DNA of 64,000 nt from Halobacillus sp. Marseille-Q1614 (GCF_902809865.1 NZ_CADDWH010000001.1:2790001-2854000); one strand, 5' to 3'. Shown: positions 17,591-29,020, numbered from the stretch's first letter. Translations and numbers: made by a program. The notes: a model not told the origin generated them from the sequence alone.

Positions 17591-17829
17591 AAAACTTCTC
17601 CTAGATTCAGACTAAAAGAAGTCGATCTTTAACCGTTTGGGCTAATGCATTTTATAATATTCGGTTCACAAACTAGAAGTAGTTGCTAACGTCTTGTGCT
17701 TTATCTTTTAATGGCTATTCCATAACTAACCATTCATCCGCTCAACCCATTGATGGAGTAGCTTATTATACCAGGGCAAATTTTCGTGGATTTTAATGGC
17801 CACTTCATCATTATAGGTTATTCCTGTCC

Positions 17830-18507
17830 TTATTCACTTACGTTGGAACTGACTCTTGTCTTTGCATCAATCCTGGTATTCTTGGAATAAAGAATTAACA
17901 CCCCAATCCCTAATAGTAAGAAACAGATACCTAACCAAGAAGTTAAGGATAAATGCTCTCCAAGAAGGAACACTCCCAACAATGCAGCTGTTAGGGGTTC
18001 CGCCAACGAAAGAGTAACGGCCGTTGAAGAAGGGACGTTTATAAGACCTTTGGCAAACAGAAAATAGGCAAATCCGGTTGCTATGAGTCCTAGGTGGAGG
18101 CTTATTGCAAAGCCTTTTCCTTCATTAATCCACGACATGTCATAGATGAATAACAATGGAGATAGAAAGATGGCACTAAGCGTAAATACTACAGCCACTA
18201 TTGAAATGGATGAATGTCTCTTAGCTAATTTCCCACTAACCAGAGTGTAACTCGCAAAAGATAATCCTGCTACCAAAGCCATCGCTATGCCATAAGGATC
18301 TACAGTTACGGATTCTTTGTTTATAAAAATCATAAAGCATCCGACGATCGATAAAACGGTAGAATACCACCAAACTTTTGCTGGACTTTTTTTCAAAAAT
18401 AACCACTCAATAATTCCAGATAAAACAGGTGCACTTCCAATAGCTATGACTGTCCCTATAGCCACTCCGGTCAATGTCTGTTTACAGCCATGGAAATGAC
18501 CCAGGTC
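17830..18507 (-). pseudogene. EamA-family transporter, C-terminal part cut off by IS21 insertion
   Basis: The frame encodes LTGVAIGTVIAIGSAPVLSG, then IEWLFLKKSPAKVWWYS, followed by LVAGLSFASYTLVSGKLAKR, ending in a basic cytosolic tail. It is the second EamA repeat of a ten-helix drug/metabolite exporter with the end of the first repeat. The N-terminal part lies at 21022-21303 beyond the IS element. The apparent ATG inside the IS end is not a real start. With its AraC neighbour it matches the B. subtilis ydeC-ydeD arrangement. It is probably non-functional unless transcription and translation restart. Confidence 0.8.
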
Positions 18508-18628
18508 TGCCATCTTTTTGATCCAACTCTACCAATATATTGATCCACTTAAGACAAAGCTGATCCACCCTCCTATATAATAAAGAAGCACCTTAACGGT
18601 GCCATTTTATTATGTAGGGGGTTTTTTT

Positions 18629-20191
18629 GTGGTTAAGTATCGAGAGATATTAAGGCTTCAGGCACAAGGAGTCACTCAAAGGGGGATAGCTTCAAGTTGT
18701 GGACATTCCAGGAACACTGTAAGGGAAGTGCTAAAACGAGCGGAGGAAAAAGGTGTATGTTGGCCATTGGACAAGGATGTGACTGACTTAGATTTACTGT
18801 CCATTCTGTTCCCGGAAAAGAAACTTCCTTCCGATCATCGGCGCAAGCCAGATGGTGAATATATTCATAAGGAATTGGCGAAGTCAGGTGTCACTTTATC
18901 TCTATTATGGGATGAATACTCTGTGCAGAGCAGGGCGAATAATGAAATCCCATACAGCTATCGCCAGTTTTGCAGGTTTTATAATGACTATGCACGAAAA
19001 ACGAAAGCTACCATGCGTATTAAAAGGAAACCTGGAGAACAGCTGGAAGTTGACTGGGCAGGGGATACAATGCATCTGACCGACCACTTAACTGGTGAGA
19101 AGATACCTGTGTATATTTTCGTTAGTGTTTTACCTTGTAGTCAGTATGCATATGTAGAAGCATTTTTGTCCATGAACAGTGAAAGCTGGATTACAGCTCA
19201 TATTCATGCTTTTGAATTTTTTGGGGGAATCCCGAGAATTATCGTCCCTGATAACTTAAAAACTGGTGTAACGAAATCATCTCGTACTGAACCTATCATT
19301 AACCCGACTTATCAAGAGATGGCTGAACATTATCAGACAACTATAATCCCAGCACGAGTCTCTCACCCAAAAGATAAACCAAGTGTAGAAGTTACTGTAG
19401 GCCACATATCAACGTGGATTATTGCTTCTCTTCGTAATCAAAAATTCTTTACTCTCATAGAAGTTAATAAGGCAATAAAAGAGAAGTTAGAAGAATTCAA
19501 TACTAAAGATTTTCAGAAAAAAAGTGGAAATAGGCAGAAAGCATTTTTAGAGGAAGAAAAGTTCGCTCTTATGCCTCTGCCTACTTCATCCTATGAAATG
19601 GCGACTTGGACAACGGCGACTGTCCAACCCGACTATCATATAAAAGCTGATTCTAAATTTTATTCTGTTCCTTATGATTATATCAAATGTACAGTAGACG
19701 TCAGAATGACTAGAACAATAGTAGAAGTATTTTATAAAAATGCACGGATTGCCTCCCATAAGAGATTAAGTAGATATGGGGATTCTTTTCAAACGATTCC
19801 AGATCATATGCCTAGAAAACACCAGCAATATTTAGAGCTTGATAAAGAGTACATTTTAAAATGGGGGAAGTCCGCAGGACCGTTCACATTATTAACCATT
19901 GAAAAGATTTTAGAAAGCTACCCAACTGAAAAGCAAGGCTTAAAATCAACCTTCGGTTTAATTAAGTTAGCAGATAAGTATTCCATTGAACGTGTCGAAG
20001 ACGCCTGCGAAAGAATTTTGTCCTATACTCCAAGACCTAAACTCAAAAGTGTTCAGACCATTTTAAAAACGGGCCAGGATAAATTCGATCCTAAAATGGT
20101 GACAAAAAAATCTAGTGAACGAAAAAATGATAGCGCTTATGGTTTTACACGCGGTGCGAACTATTATGGAGGTAAAAATCATGACAACTGA
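18629..20191 (+). CDS. istA: IS21 family transposase IstA
   Basis: About 520 residues. The N-terminal helix-turn-helix (residues ~5-35: LRLQAQGVTQRGIASSCGHS) recognises the IS ends. The integrase core has the DDE set: VDWAGDT (D), IVPDNLKTG (D), then KPSVEVTVGHI (E, about 35 residues later). The C-terminal part carries the IS21 VPYDYIKCTVDVRMT segment. GTG 18629 follows TAGGGGG by seven bases and gives the standard V-VKYREI opening; an in-frame ATG at 18599 has no site. It catalyses cut-and-join of the element with IstB as partner. It overlaps istB by 11 bases. All key residues are present. Confidence 0.93.
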   Translation: MVKYREILRLQAQGVTQRGIASSCGHSRNTVREVLKRAEEKGVCWPLDKDVTDLDLLSILFPEKKLPSDHRRKPDGEYIHKELAKSGVTLSLLWDEYSVQSRANNEIPYSYRQFCRFYNDYARKTKATMRIKRKPGEQLEVDWAGDTMHLTDHLTGEKIPVYIFVSVLPCSQYAYVEAFLSMNSESWITAHIHAFEFFGGIPRIIVPDNLKTGVTKSSRTEPIINPTYQEMAEHYQTTIIPARVSHPKDKPSVEVTVGHISTWIIASLRNQKFFTLIEVNKAIKEKLEEFNTKDFQKKSGNRQKAFLEEEKFALMPLPTSSYEMATWTTATVQPDYHIKADSKFYSVPYDYIKCTVDVRMTRTIVEVFYKNARIASHKRLSRYGDSFQTIPDHMPRKHQQYLELDKEYILKWGKSAGPFTLLTIEKILESYPTEKQGLKSTFGLIKLADKYSIERVEDACERILSYTPRPKLKSVQTILKTGQDKFDPKMVTKKSSERKNDSAYGFTRGANYYGGKNHDN

Positions 20192-20924
20192 TAATACTCT
20201 AATAAAATTAAATGAAATGCGTATGACAGCAATGGCAGAGAAATTTACTGAACAATTAAGTAACCCTGAATATCAAGAATTATCATTTGAGGATCGTTTT
20301 GGATTACTGGTTGACATGGAATGGTCACGAAGACAAAATAGTAAACTCGATCGATTGATAAAGGCAGCTGAATTAAGAGACACTCAAGCATGTATTGAAG
20401 ACATCAGGTATTACTCTGACCGGAAATTGGACAAAAACCAAATCTTGCGTTTGGCGACAGGTAGCTATATTGAAGAGCACCACAACATCATTCTTATGGG
20501 CGCCTCTGGAAATGGTAAAACATACTTGGGTTGTGCCTTTGGCAACGCAGCATGTCGGCAGTTTTATAAAGTGAAATACACCCGTCTCCCCGACTTATTA
20601 GACGAATTAGCCATCGCTAGAGGCGAAGGGATCTACAGAAAAGTAATGAAAAAATATAAAAAAGTTAACTTACTCATATTAGACGAATGGCTTCTAACAC
20701 CTCTAAATGATACGGAAGCAAGAGACCTTCTAGAAATTGTGGAGGCACGTCACCAACAAGGATCCACTATTTTCTGTTCACAATTTGATCCGCGAGGATG
20801 GCATGAAAAAATAGGAGAAAGCACACTGGCTGACGCCATTCTCGATCGAATCGTTCACGATTCATATAATATTGTCATTGACGGAGAAATGTCGATGAGA
20901 GAACGTTACGGATTACACCAGTAA
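20181..20924 (+). CDS. istB: IS21 helper ATPase IstB
   Basis: 247 residues, AAA+ family related to DnaC. Walker A is GASGNGKTYLG (about 107-117) and Walker B is VNLLILDEW (about 165-173). The N-terminal LNEMRMTAMAEKFTEQL segment matches IstB. It binds ATP and target DNA and delivers the site to IstA. ATG 20181 lies eight bases after GGAGGT inside the istA end, so the two are translationally coupled. Confidence 0.94.
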   Translation: MTTDNTLIKLNEMRMTAMAEKFTEQLSNPEYQELSFEDRFGLLVDMEWSRRQNSKLDRLIKAAELRDTQACIEDIRYYSDRKLDKNQILRLATGSYIEEHHNIILMGASGNGKTYLGCAFGNAACRQFYKVKYTRLPDLLDELAIARGEGIYRKVMKKYKKVNLLILDEWLLTPLNDTEARDLLEIVEARHQQGSTIFCSQFDPRGWHEKIGESTLADAILDRIVHDSYNIVIDGEMSMRERYGLHQ

Positions 20925-21021
20925 AACTCAGATCCACCATCATGTATGGTAGTGGCTCACTTATGGCGCGAGTGGCTCAATTCCTTGTCCTAAGTGGATC
21001 AAAAAGATGGCAGAGGCGGAT

Positions 21022-21303
21022 CTAACCTCTGTCTTTCTTCAATGTCACGGCAGAGAAAAAGAAGGGTTGATAACATGCCATGCAGAAAGAAGCGAGTAGA
21101 GTTTCTTTTATTGGCAAGCTTCTAAAATTTAACCTCCCTAATAAAAGAACAACAATGAATAAAGGAATACCACCTAACGCTAAGCGCGTCACTCCAATTG
21201 CAACGGGGTTTGCAGTATCTGGAGCGAGAGCCTGAGCTGTACCTGCTGTTCCCCATAAAATAGCGGCAAGTAAAACGAAAAAGGGAGCTAACTTTTTTTC
21301 CAT
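21022..21303 (-). pseudogene. EamA-family transporter, N-terminal part
   Basis: 93 residues from ATG 21303 (after GAGGTGA) begin MEKKLAPFFVLLAAILWGTA and contain GVTRLALGGIPLFIVVLLLG and CYQPFFFSAV, the first three helices of an EamA exporter. The frame ends in KKDRG just before the IS21 end. The remainder is at 17830-18507. It lies 82 bases downstream of the AraC regulator, on the same strand. Confidence 0.8.
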
Positions 21304-21385
21304 AAGTATCACCTCAAAAAAAAAGAACTTAAACTCATTGTAGATGAATCCTGTTTCTTCATCTTTACTGAGTTTAAGTTTCTTT

Positions 21386-22087
21386 TTATCCATTCTTAAT
21401 CATTCTGTACTTTTTTGGAGTCATACCTTCCCACTTTACAAACCACCTTGTAAAGGATGAGGAGTTTTCAAATCCTATTTCCTGGCTAATATATAATATA
21501 GTCCAAGAAGTGTCCAATAATAATTTTTTCGCTTCTTTTACCCGTAATCCTGTTATATAATTTTTTGGGCTTTTGCCTGTTTTTCGTTTAAACCATGTGG
21601 AATAATAAATCGGATGATAATTTTCTATTGCAGCTAATGTATCTAAGTTAATTGACTCTTTATAATGATTATGAATATATTCAATCGAAGCTGGTGTAGA
21701 ACTTTTAAGTTTATGTGCCACATATCTTGTTAAATCTCTAAGAGCAACCGAATCTTTCTTATTCCCAACCTCTTCTAATAGTAAATATCGAATCGAATTC
21801 CACTGTTTATCCAACGGTAAATACATACTTTCTGTATCCCACAATAAAAAACCAGTGGGAATGTCTAAAATCAGAAATTCATTCCTAACCGTAGAACGAA
21901 AATCATGATTATAAGCAGGAGGGAGATAAAAGCAATACTCAGTAGTAAGATTTAATTCTTGGTCATGCGTTTCTATTTCTAAAGAACCTTGCAAAGGAAA
22001 AAGAAATTGGCCAAAATCATGCTGATGAGATTTCCTTTTATTAGAATATGACCTTTTATCACAGATCACCTGGTTACTTCTATCCAC
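21386..22087 (-). CDS. AraC-family transcriptional regulator
   Basis: 233 residues. The N-terminal ~100 residues are a cupin-like sensing domain (HQHDFGQFLFPLQGSLEIET, YLPPAYNHDFRS). The C-terminal ~100 residues hold two helix-turn-helix units with the family signature AKKLLLDTSWTILYISQEIG followed by FENSSSFTRWFVKWEGMTP. It resembles B. subtilis YdeC and sits upstream of the broken EamA exporter, which it probably controlled. ATG is at 22087; AGGAGGGA lies upstream. Confidence 0.88.
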   Translation of the reverse strand: MDRSNQVICDKRSYSNKRKSHQHDFGQFLFPLQGSLEIETHDQELNLTTEYCFYLPPAYNHDFRSTVRNEFLILDIPTGFLLWDTESMYLPLDKQWNSIRYLLLEEVGNKKDSVALRDLTRYVAHKLKSSTPASIEYIHNHYKESINLDTLAAIENYHPIYYSTWFKRKTGKSPKNYITGLRVKEAKKLLLDTSWTILYISQEIGFENSSSFTRWFVKWEGMTPKKYRMIKNG

Positions 22088-22378
22088 ACTAATCCCTCCT
22101 ATCTTTTATTGGCATCTTGGTTAAAATGATTAGTAGTAACATCAACATTTAGGGAAAGACACTTTAACAAACGATTCAAACTCTAATTATAGCTTCTTTC
22201 TTATCTTAAATAAACGGCCAGCCCATTGGCAAGCTTTCACCATATATTTTTAACTTCACCCTGCTATCTCGAAATCAAGTCTTCGAGATAATCTTCCTAT
22301 CACTTAATTGCAATTATCCTAGATTCACCCCTCTGCCACATGCATCTTTTAACATCTCCAAATTATCAACCCTGGTGT
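22088..22378. other. Upstream region of the AraC gene
   Basis: No gene seen. It lies between the AraC start and the groEL-proximal att unit and likely contains the regulator's promoter; no clear operator could be picked out. Confidence 0.35.
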
Positions 22379-24175
<1,797 letters not shown>

Positions 24176-24214
24176 TTATCAAAATTCGTATCGATTAAAT
24201 TGTTCTTGCAGTAA

Positions 24215-24499
24215 TTACTGAACTACTGCTAGTACATCACTTTCGCGAATGATTAAGTACTCGCTGCCTTCGTATTTCACTTCTGTTCCTGCGAACTTAG
24301 AGTAAATTACGTGGTCGCCTTCTTTGACCTCCAGGGCAACTTTTTCACCGTTTTCCGTTACGCGGCCTGTACCTACAGCTACCACTTTACCTTCCTGCGG
24401 CTTTTCTTTCGCAGAATCCGGAAGCACGATTCCGCTTGCAGTAGTCTGCTCTTCCTCTACTAATTCAATCACAATACGATCACCTAATGGCTTTAACAA
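24215..24499 (-). CDS. groES: 10-kDa co-chaperonin GroES
   Basis: 94 residues forming the heptameric lid of GroEL. It contains [19 protein letters not shown], the mobile loop [18 protein letters not shown] and [19 protein letters not shown]. The start codon is the uncommon TTG 24499, eight bases after AGGAGGG, and no ATG fits the family N-terminus. First gene of the groESL operon. Confidence 0.98.
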   Translation of the reverse strand: MLKPLGDRIVIELVEEEQTTASGIVLPDSAKEKPQEGKVVAVGTGRVTENGEKVALEVKEGDHVIYSKFAGTEVKYEGSEYLIIRESDVLAVVQ

Positions 24500-24546
24500 T
24501 TAGGACACCCTCCTTAGTCAGCATTAATATCGATTATTGTTGCTTA

Positions 24547-24573
24547 TTAGCACTCTCTGATGGTGAGTGCTAA
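24547..24573. promoter_or_regulatory. CIRCE operator (HrcA site)
   Basis: TTAGCACTC, nine bases, GAGTGCTAA: a perfect match to the CIRCE inverted repeat, just downstream of the groES promoter. HrcA represses groESL here until heat shock titrates GroEL. Confidence 0.98.
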
Positions 24574-24584
24574 TCACAATTATT

Positions 24585-24613
24585 ATCATAATCAAATCGT
24601 CTCATATTTTCAA
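24585..24613 (-). promoter_or_regulatory. Sigma-A promoter of groESL
   Basis: On the minus strand: -35 TTGAAA (24608-24613), a 17-base spacer and -10 TATGAT (24585-24590). CIRCE starts 11 bases downstream of the -10, so HrcA would block initiation. Confidence 0.85.
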
Positions 24614-24872
24614 GTAAAATAAACTAAATTTTCGTCATCTTTTTCTGACACGATTCCACATTGTATAAGCCCTTATATTTATGGGTAGTTTTTAAATTAT
24701 GATAAAATACATATGGTATAAACAGACTGATTTTTAAAAGAAGGCTGCGTTAATTTTAAATAAACAGGGGATAACGGCCCGCTTTTTCGCGGACGAACGT
24801 CCGAGACTCCTTACTTTTCCTTCAAAATAACAACATTTTAACAACGCCTATAATGAAAAAGGAGATATGTAC

Positions 24873-25586
24873 ATGCCAAAAAGATATTGGATTATTATAA
24901 TCACCTACGTGGCGACACAGCTGTCGGCCTTGATTGGTGTTCCAGTACTGGCCTCTCTCGGTATTGCGCGCGGATTTGACGCGATTGCCTTGTGGTCGGT
25001 CATCAGCTTTACCATCGCTACAATCATTATCATAGCGTTACTGAAACCTGATATGAAGGAAGCCCAGATGAGATCAGACCGCTCGAGCGGGTTGAAAATT
25101 TTTGGCTGGTCGATTGCCGGCGTGTTCCTTGCATTGTTCGCTCAGGCCATTGCCGCATTGATTGAAACGGAACTGCTTGGCATACCTGCAGGATCTGAGA
25201 ATACAATGGATTTAATGAACATTGCCCGCGAAGCACCTCTGTTCATCTTATTACCCGTTGTATTTGCTCCTATAACGGAAGAAATCATTTTTCGTAAAGT
25301 GATTTTCGGCCAGATTTATAAGCGCTCGAACTTCTGGCTCGCTGTTATTATTTCAGCACTCGTATTTGGCGCATTTCACTTCGACTTTCAGCATATGCTC
25401 GTGTATTTTTCCATGGGGTTAGTTTTTGCGTTTCTATATGTAAAAACGAAGAGCATCATTACGCCGATTGTCGCTCATATGGCGATGAACAGCTTTGTCG
25501 TCCTATCGCAGCTCTTCTACAGTGAAGAAGATATTCGCCGGATGCAGGAGCAGCTGCAGACGATCTTAACGGGAGGCCTGCTGTAA
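24873..25586 (+). CDS. CPBP intramembrane glutamic protease, YdiL-like
   Basis: 237 residues with about seven membrane helices. The three CPBP/Abi motifs are present: ITEEIIFRKVIFG (EExxxR), FGAFHFDFQH (FxxxH) and IVAHMAMNSF (HxxxN), near residues 142, 172 and 210. These form the active site of the Rce1-like proteases. ATG 24873 is eight bases after AAAGGAG; ATG 24867 is too close to it. It is divergent from groES, as ydiL is in B. subtilis, and is followed within two bases by ydiK. Confidence 0.9.
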   Translation: MPKRYWIIIITYVATQLSALIGVPVLASLGIARGFDAIALWSVISFTIATIIIIALLKPDMKEAQMRSDRSSGLKIFGWSIAGVFLALFAQAIAALIETELLGIPAGSENTMDLMNIAREAPLFILLPVVFAPITEEIIFRKVIFGQIYKRSNFWLAVIISALVFGAFHFDFQHMLVYFSMGLVFAFLYVKTKSIITPIVAHMAMNSFVVLSQLFYSEEDIRRMQEQLQTILTGGLL

Positions 25587-25587
25587 T

Positions 25588-25796
25588 ATGAGAGCCTCCC
25601 CCTTCTGATGGCCTTGATTTACTTCCTCATGGGGGCCGCATTTACGTATATTGCGACCTACTCGGCCTCAGAATCTGTTTGGAATTTCCGGACCATCCTT
25701 CCGGTGATGGTAGCTACCTTTAATTTCGCGGTGGCGGTCCGCTTAGTCAACATCCATCTTAAAATGAAAAAGATAAAGAATAACAAGAAAAAATAA
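25588..25796 (+). pseudogene. YdiK-like small membrane protein (DUF4305), apparent one-base deletion
   Basis: From an internal ATG at 25608 the frame gives MALIYFLMGAAFTYIATYSA, then WNFRTILPVMVATFNFAVAV, two helices with a Lys-rich tail, matching YdiK. That ATG has no ribosome site. ATG 25588 has GGGAGG upstream and would give MRASP, but the frame breaks in the run of five C at 25598-25602; six C would yield a continuous ~70-residue YdiK. Either a real frameshift or a homopolymer read error. The product may still be made from the internal start. Confidence 0.65.
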
Positions 25797-25818
25797 AGAG
25801 GAGAAAGGAAATCTGCTT

Positions 25819-26379
25819 ATGAAAGCTATCCTTCACGGTCACCGGGTTCACCTTGGGACTGTTAAAGACGAACACTTAACCGAAATTAAGACCTGGTTCA
25901 ACAGCTCCCATTTTATGAGAAGGTTTGACGCGGTGGCGGCACGCCCGAAAACATTGGAGTCTTTAAAAGAGTGGCGTGATGAAGCGATGAATAGCGATAA
26001 GAGTTTTCTTTTCTCCATTTGCGATGGCGATAAATTTATCGGCTACGTGGAATTAAGCAGCATCCTTTGGAACCAGCGTAACGGCTGGGTAGCGATTGCG
26101 ATCGGCAATCCAGACTACAAGGCCAAGGGCTATGGAACCGAAGCGATGGATCTGTTAATTAACTACGCCTTCCACGAACTGAACCTTCACCGCCTGCAGC
26201 TGACGGTTTTTGAATACAATCAGCCGGCGATCTGGCTGTATGAAAAGCTCGGGTTTACGTATGAAGGAGCGCAGCGCGAGTTTGTGATGCGCGATGGTGA
26301 AGCGTATGATATGTTCATGTATGGCCTTTTAAAAAGAGAATGGAACCAAAAAAACGCGGAAGAGAAGTTAGAAGAATAA
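25819..26379 (+). CDS. GNAT N-acetyltransferase (RimJ/RimL type)
   Basis: 186 residues, an acetyl-CoA-dependent acyltransferase of the RimL-like group. AIAIGNPDYKAKGYGTEAMD (about 91-110) carries the acetyl-CoA pyrophosphate loop; LNLHRLQLTVFEYNQPAIWL and YEKLGFTYEGAQRE (about 133-160) are the classic later motifs. The substrate is unknown; such enzymes acetylate protein N-termini or small amines. ATG 25819 follows GAAAGGA. The 3' end overlaps a strong terminator. It closes the ydiL-ydiK-acetyltransferase group. Confidence 0.88.
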   Translation: MKAILHGHRVHLGTVKDEHLTEIKTWFNSSHFMRRFDAVAARPKTLESLKEWRDEAMNSDKSFLFSICDGDKFIGYVELSSILWNQRNGWVAIAIGNPDYKAKGYGTEAMDLLINYAFHELNLHRLQLTVFEYNQPAIWLYEKLGFTYEGAQREFVMRDGEAYDMFMYGLLKREWNQKNAEEKLEE

Positions 26380-26397
26380 CTTCTTTTCCGCGTTTTA
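26351..26397 (+). terminator. Terminator overlapping the acetyltransferase stop
   Basis: AACGCGGAAGAGAAGTT pairs with AACTTCTTTTCCGCGTT around a short loop, followed by TTATATTT. The left arm is inside the coding sequence. Confidence 0.8.
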
Positions 26398-26523
26398 TAT
26401 TTCCTAAGGAAAAGAGTGCCCGTGGCTTTTTTAGGAGGCGTACATCTCTACAATGACCTTGTCTCGACTTTTTTTGAGGCCGTTGAGAAAATATCTATTT
26501 ATTTTTCATGCTCACGATTTTTT

Positions 26524-27930
26524 CTATGCTTTCGTTTTATCATCCTGAACGCCTTTTAAAATAAACGAAAACGGAATTGCTAACAGCAGCACGGCCGCTG
26601 AGACGAGAAACGCTTCATTTAATGTCTGCAATGTGGCCAGCTGTTGATCGACATCAGGGGCGGCCGCCAGCTGAGCGCGGCGTACTTCATAGTAGATTGA
26701 AAAGAACACAATGCCAAGAGACGAGGACATCTGGCGGATGATATTGTTCATTGCCGATCCTTGAGCGACAAGGTGCTCAGGAATCGAGTTCATCCCAGAC
26801 GTTGTCGCCGGCATGTTGCCCATCCCCATTCCGACGCCACGAATGGTGTTTAAGGCAAGAATCCACCAGAAGGGCGTGGACAACTCAAGGAATCCAAGAC
26901 CGATAGAAGCTAAAGCCATAATTGCTAACCCTGGCGGCACGACATACCTTGGTCCTTTTTTATCGAGCAGCCGTCCTCCAAGTGACATAAACAGCCCGCT
27001 GGCCGCCGCTGCTGGCAGGAAAAGCAGCCCTGTCATCACTTCGTTTAGGCCGTACACATTTTGTATTAATAATGGAAGCAAAAAGATTCCGGAAAACAAT
27101 CCAATCGAAGCTGAAGACGTCACAAGAATCGATGCCGTGTAAGTCGGTACTTTGAACACCGATAAGTTTAAGAGTGGATCCTCCTGGCGGTTTTCATAGA
27201 AAACGAAAGCCACGATCGCTGCAAGTCCTGCTCCAATCAGTGAGAGATTGACTGGATCTAATAGGAGTTCCACTGTTCTCCCGCGCCCAAGAGAGTAAAG
27301 AATCGCGCCGATTCCAAACGTAACGAGCAGGAATCCGGCAAGGTCGAACTTTTTCATTGGATCCTTCTTTGTCGGTTTTAAAAACTTCGCAGACAGGAAA
27401 AGCCCAGTTAATCCAAATGGAATGTTTATCGCAAAGAGCCACGGCCAGTCCAAATATTGAACGAGCGTTCCGCCGATCGTCGGTCCAATGGCCGGAGCAA
27501 CCATCACTGATATGCCATAGATACCGACCGCGAGTCCCCGCTCATTTTTCGGAAATGAATTAAAAATTAATGCCATAGCGATCGGCATCATCAGACCGCC
27601 GGCCATCCCCTGGATCGCCCGAGATACGATGACCATCGCTAATGTATTAGATAAAAGGCCTGAGATCGACCCGAAAATAAACAGGCATAACCCCGCTAGG
27701 TAGACTTTCTTTTTTCCAAATCGGTCGCCAAGAAAGCCGGTTAATGGCATCGTCATCCCCATCGAAACCATAAAGATTGTCAAAATCCAGCCCACCGATA
27801 CGGCGTTGGAATCGAAGACTTCGATAAACCGCGGGAGTATCGGATTGAGCATGCTGTTGTTTAAGATGACGGTAAAGGTTCCAAAGAGGACAGAGACCAC
27901 CACTAACCATTTGTTTGGCAGCTTGCTCAT
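26524..27930 (-). CDS. DHA2-family MFS multidrug exporter (EmrB/QacA type)
   Basis: 468 residues, about fourteen membrane helices. LNNSMLNPILPRFIEVF (helix 1), GFLGDRFGKKKVYLAGL (motif A, about 65-82), SRAIQGMAGGLMMPI (motif B, about 103-117) and GISVMVAPAIGPTIGGTLVQ (antiporter motif C, about 138-157) identify a proton-driven drug exporter. The closing helices fit the 14-helix DHA2 group. ATG 27930 lies eight bases after AAGGAGGAGG. Helix 1 has N-N-S where QacA-type pumps carry D-x-T; this may alter substrate choice. It stands alone and divergent from nothing obvious; the drug range cannot be inferred. Confidence 0.92.
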   Translation of the reverse strand: MSKLPNKWLVVVSVLFGTFTVILNNSMLNPILPRFIEVFDSNAVSVGWILTIFMVSMGMTMPLTGFLGDRFGKKKVYLAGLCLFIFGSISGLLSNTLAMVIVSRAIQGMAGGLMMPIAMALIFNSFPKNERGLAVGIYGISVMVAPAIGPTIGGTLVQYLDWPWLFAINIPFGLTGLFLSAKFLKPTKKDPMKKFDLAGFLLVTFGIGAILYSLGRGRTVELLLDPVNLSLIGAGLAAIVAFVFYENRQEDPLLNLSVFKVPTYTASILVTSSASIGLFSGIFLLPLLIQNVYGLNEVMTGLLFLPAAAASGLFMSLGGRLLDKKGPRYVVPPGLAIMALASIGLGFLELSTPFWWILALNTIRGVGMGMGNMPATTSGMNSIPEHLVAQGSAMNNIIRQMSSSLGIVFFSIYYEVRRAQLAAAPDVDQQLATLQTLNEAFLVSAAVLLLAIPFSFILKGVQDDKTKA

Positions 27931-28001
27931 CCTGATCCTCCTCCTTTTTCGACTGTTTAAATTTACCCATTGTGAGTTCCCTTAAACAATTCGCTGTGCT
28001 C

Positions 28002-28904
28002 TTATGCTTCTTCCCTCATTTCTTTTCTGATTTCATCAAGTCCTTCTTCTATCCACTCACTTTCTCCCCTTTTTATGCCTTCAAGTACATATCTTATATG
28101 GTCAAAAGTAACGAAATGAGAAACCTTTTGAATACAGCGGTCGATCTCCTTCTCTTCCATCTCCTTTAGAAGCTCTCGGGTAAAATTCTCTCCGCAATCT
28201 TCAAGGATATAAATAAACTCATAGTCAGGGTCGCTGATACAAAGGTCGCCAAAATCAATGATTCCTGATAAATCATCCGTTTTTGGATCAGTTAGAAAGT
28301 GATCGGGCGACAAGTCCCCGTGAATGAGTGCAGGCGTATAGGAAAAATAAGAGGAGTCACTCAAGTAAGTCCCAAACCTTGAAGAAATATAGCGGCTCAG
28401 GCTAGGTTCAATGCGTGGAAAAATATCTCTTTTCGTTTCTTCATAGAGCTTAGAAAAGAATGACTTGAGATTAAACTGCGGCACCCCCGCTTTGAGAGCT
28501 TCTTCTATAGAAAAAGCATGCAATTCCTTTATAAAGCGTGCAAGCTGAGAGCCGAGCTTTTTCTTTTGATCTTGATTTAGATGAGGAACGGCTTCTTCTT
28601 CTAAAAGAGTGCCGGGAAGCAGTTTATAACCAACGAAAAGCTGTCCATTCGTTTGTTTGCCGACATATTCAAATTCCGGAATCGCGACAGTTACCGCTTC
28701 CTTGAGCTTTGGCAGGATTTTAATTTCTTTTTCTAAATCAGCCGATCCTTTCTCGTTCTTTGCAAACCGAAACACCCATTCATCATTGACCTTAAGGGCG
28801 ATACTCATCCAACCTTCCCCGATCGGTTCTGCATTGCTTATTTTATAGTCGGGAAAGCTTGATTCGATGGCTTCTATACAGCTGCTGAGTTTGTCTCTTC
28901 TCAT
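28002..28904 (-). CDS. Aminoglycoside phosphotransferase/choline kinase-fold protein
   Basis: 300 residues of the APH family. The N-lobe has SIALKVNDEWVFRFAKNEKG (about 29-48, ATP-binding Lys). The catalytic loop is ALIHGDLSPDHFLTD (about 193-207, Asp base), followed by SGIIDFGDLCISDPDYEF (metal-binding Asp). The enzyme transfers phosphate from ATP to a hydroxyl group of an antibiotic or small metabolite. Sequence alone does not show resistance; many chromosomal relatives act on unknown metabolites. ATG 28904 follows GGGAGGA. It lies downstream of nothing in its own operon. Confidence 0.86.
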   Translation of the reverse strand: MRRDKLSSCIEAIESSFPDYKISNAEPIGEGWMSIALKVNDEWVFRFAKNEKGSADLEKEIKILPKLKEAVTVAIPEFEYVGKQTNGQLFVGYKLLPGTLLEEEAVPHLNQDQKKKLGSQLARFIKELHAFSIEEALKAGVPQFNLKSFFSKLYEETKRDIFPRIEPSLSRYISSRFGTYLSDSSYFSYTPALIHGDLSPDHFLTDPKTDDLSGIIDFGDLCISDPDYEFIYILEDCGENFTRELLKEMEEKEIDRCIQKVSHFVTFDHIRYVLEGIKRGESEWIEEGLDEIRKEMREEA

Positions 28905-29020
28905 GGGTTCCTCCCGAAATCATTAATGATGATACGTCCTTCTTCGAATTTATACATTTGATCGCTCACACATAAAAACTTACTCAATCACTTATACTAA
29001 CGAAAAAAGAGGTGAGCGAA

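Larger units (their letters stand above)
18508..21012 (+). mobile_element. IS21-family insertion sequence, about 2.5 kb
   Basis: The ends are inverted repeats: TGCCATCTTTTTGATCCA at 18508 and its complement ending at 21012. Additional TGATCCA or GTGGATCA/GTGGCTCA repeats lie inside each end (18538, 18561; 20948, 20972, 20993), the multiple terminal sites typical of IS21. Between them are intact istA and istB. No clear target duplication is visible, and the two halves of the interrupted gene do not rejoin exactly, suggesting a small rearrangement at the junction. Confidence 0.85.

Noticed and set aside
28002-28904. Aminoglycoside resistance gene
   Set aside because: The APH fold is clear, but the fold is shared by many metabolite kinases and nothing here shows an antibiotic substrate.
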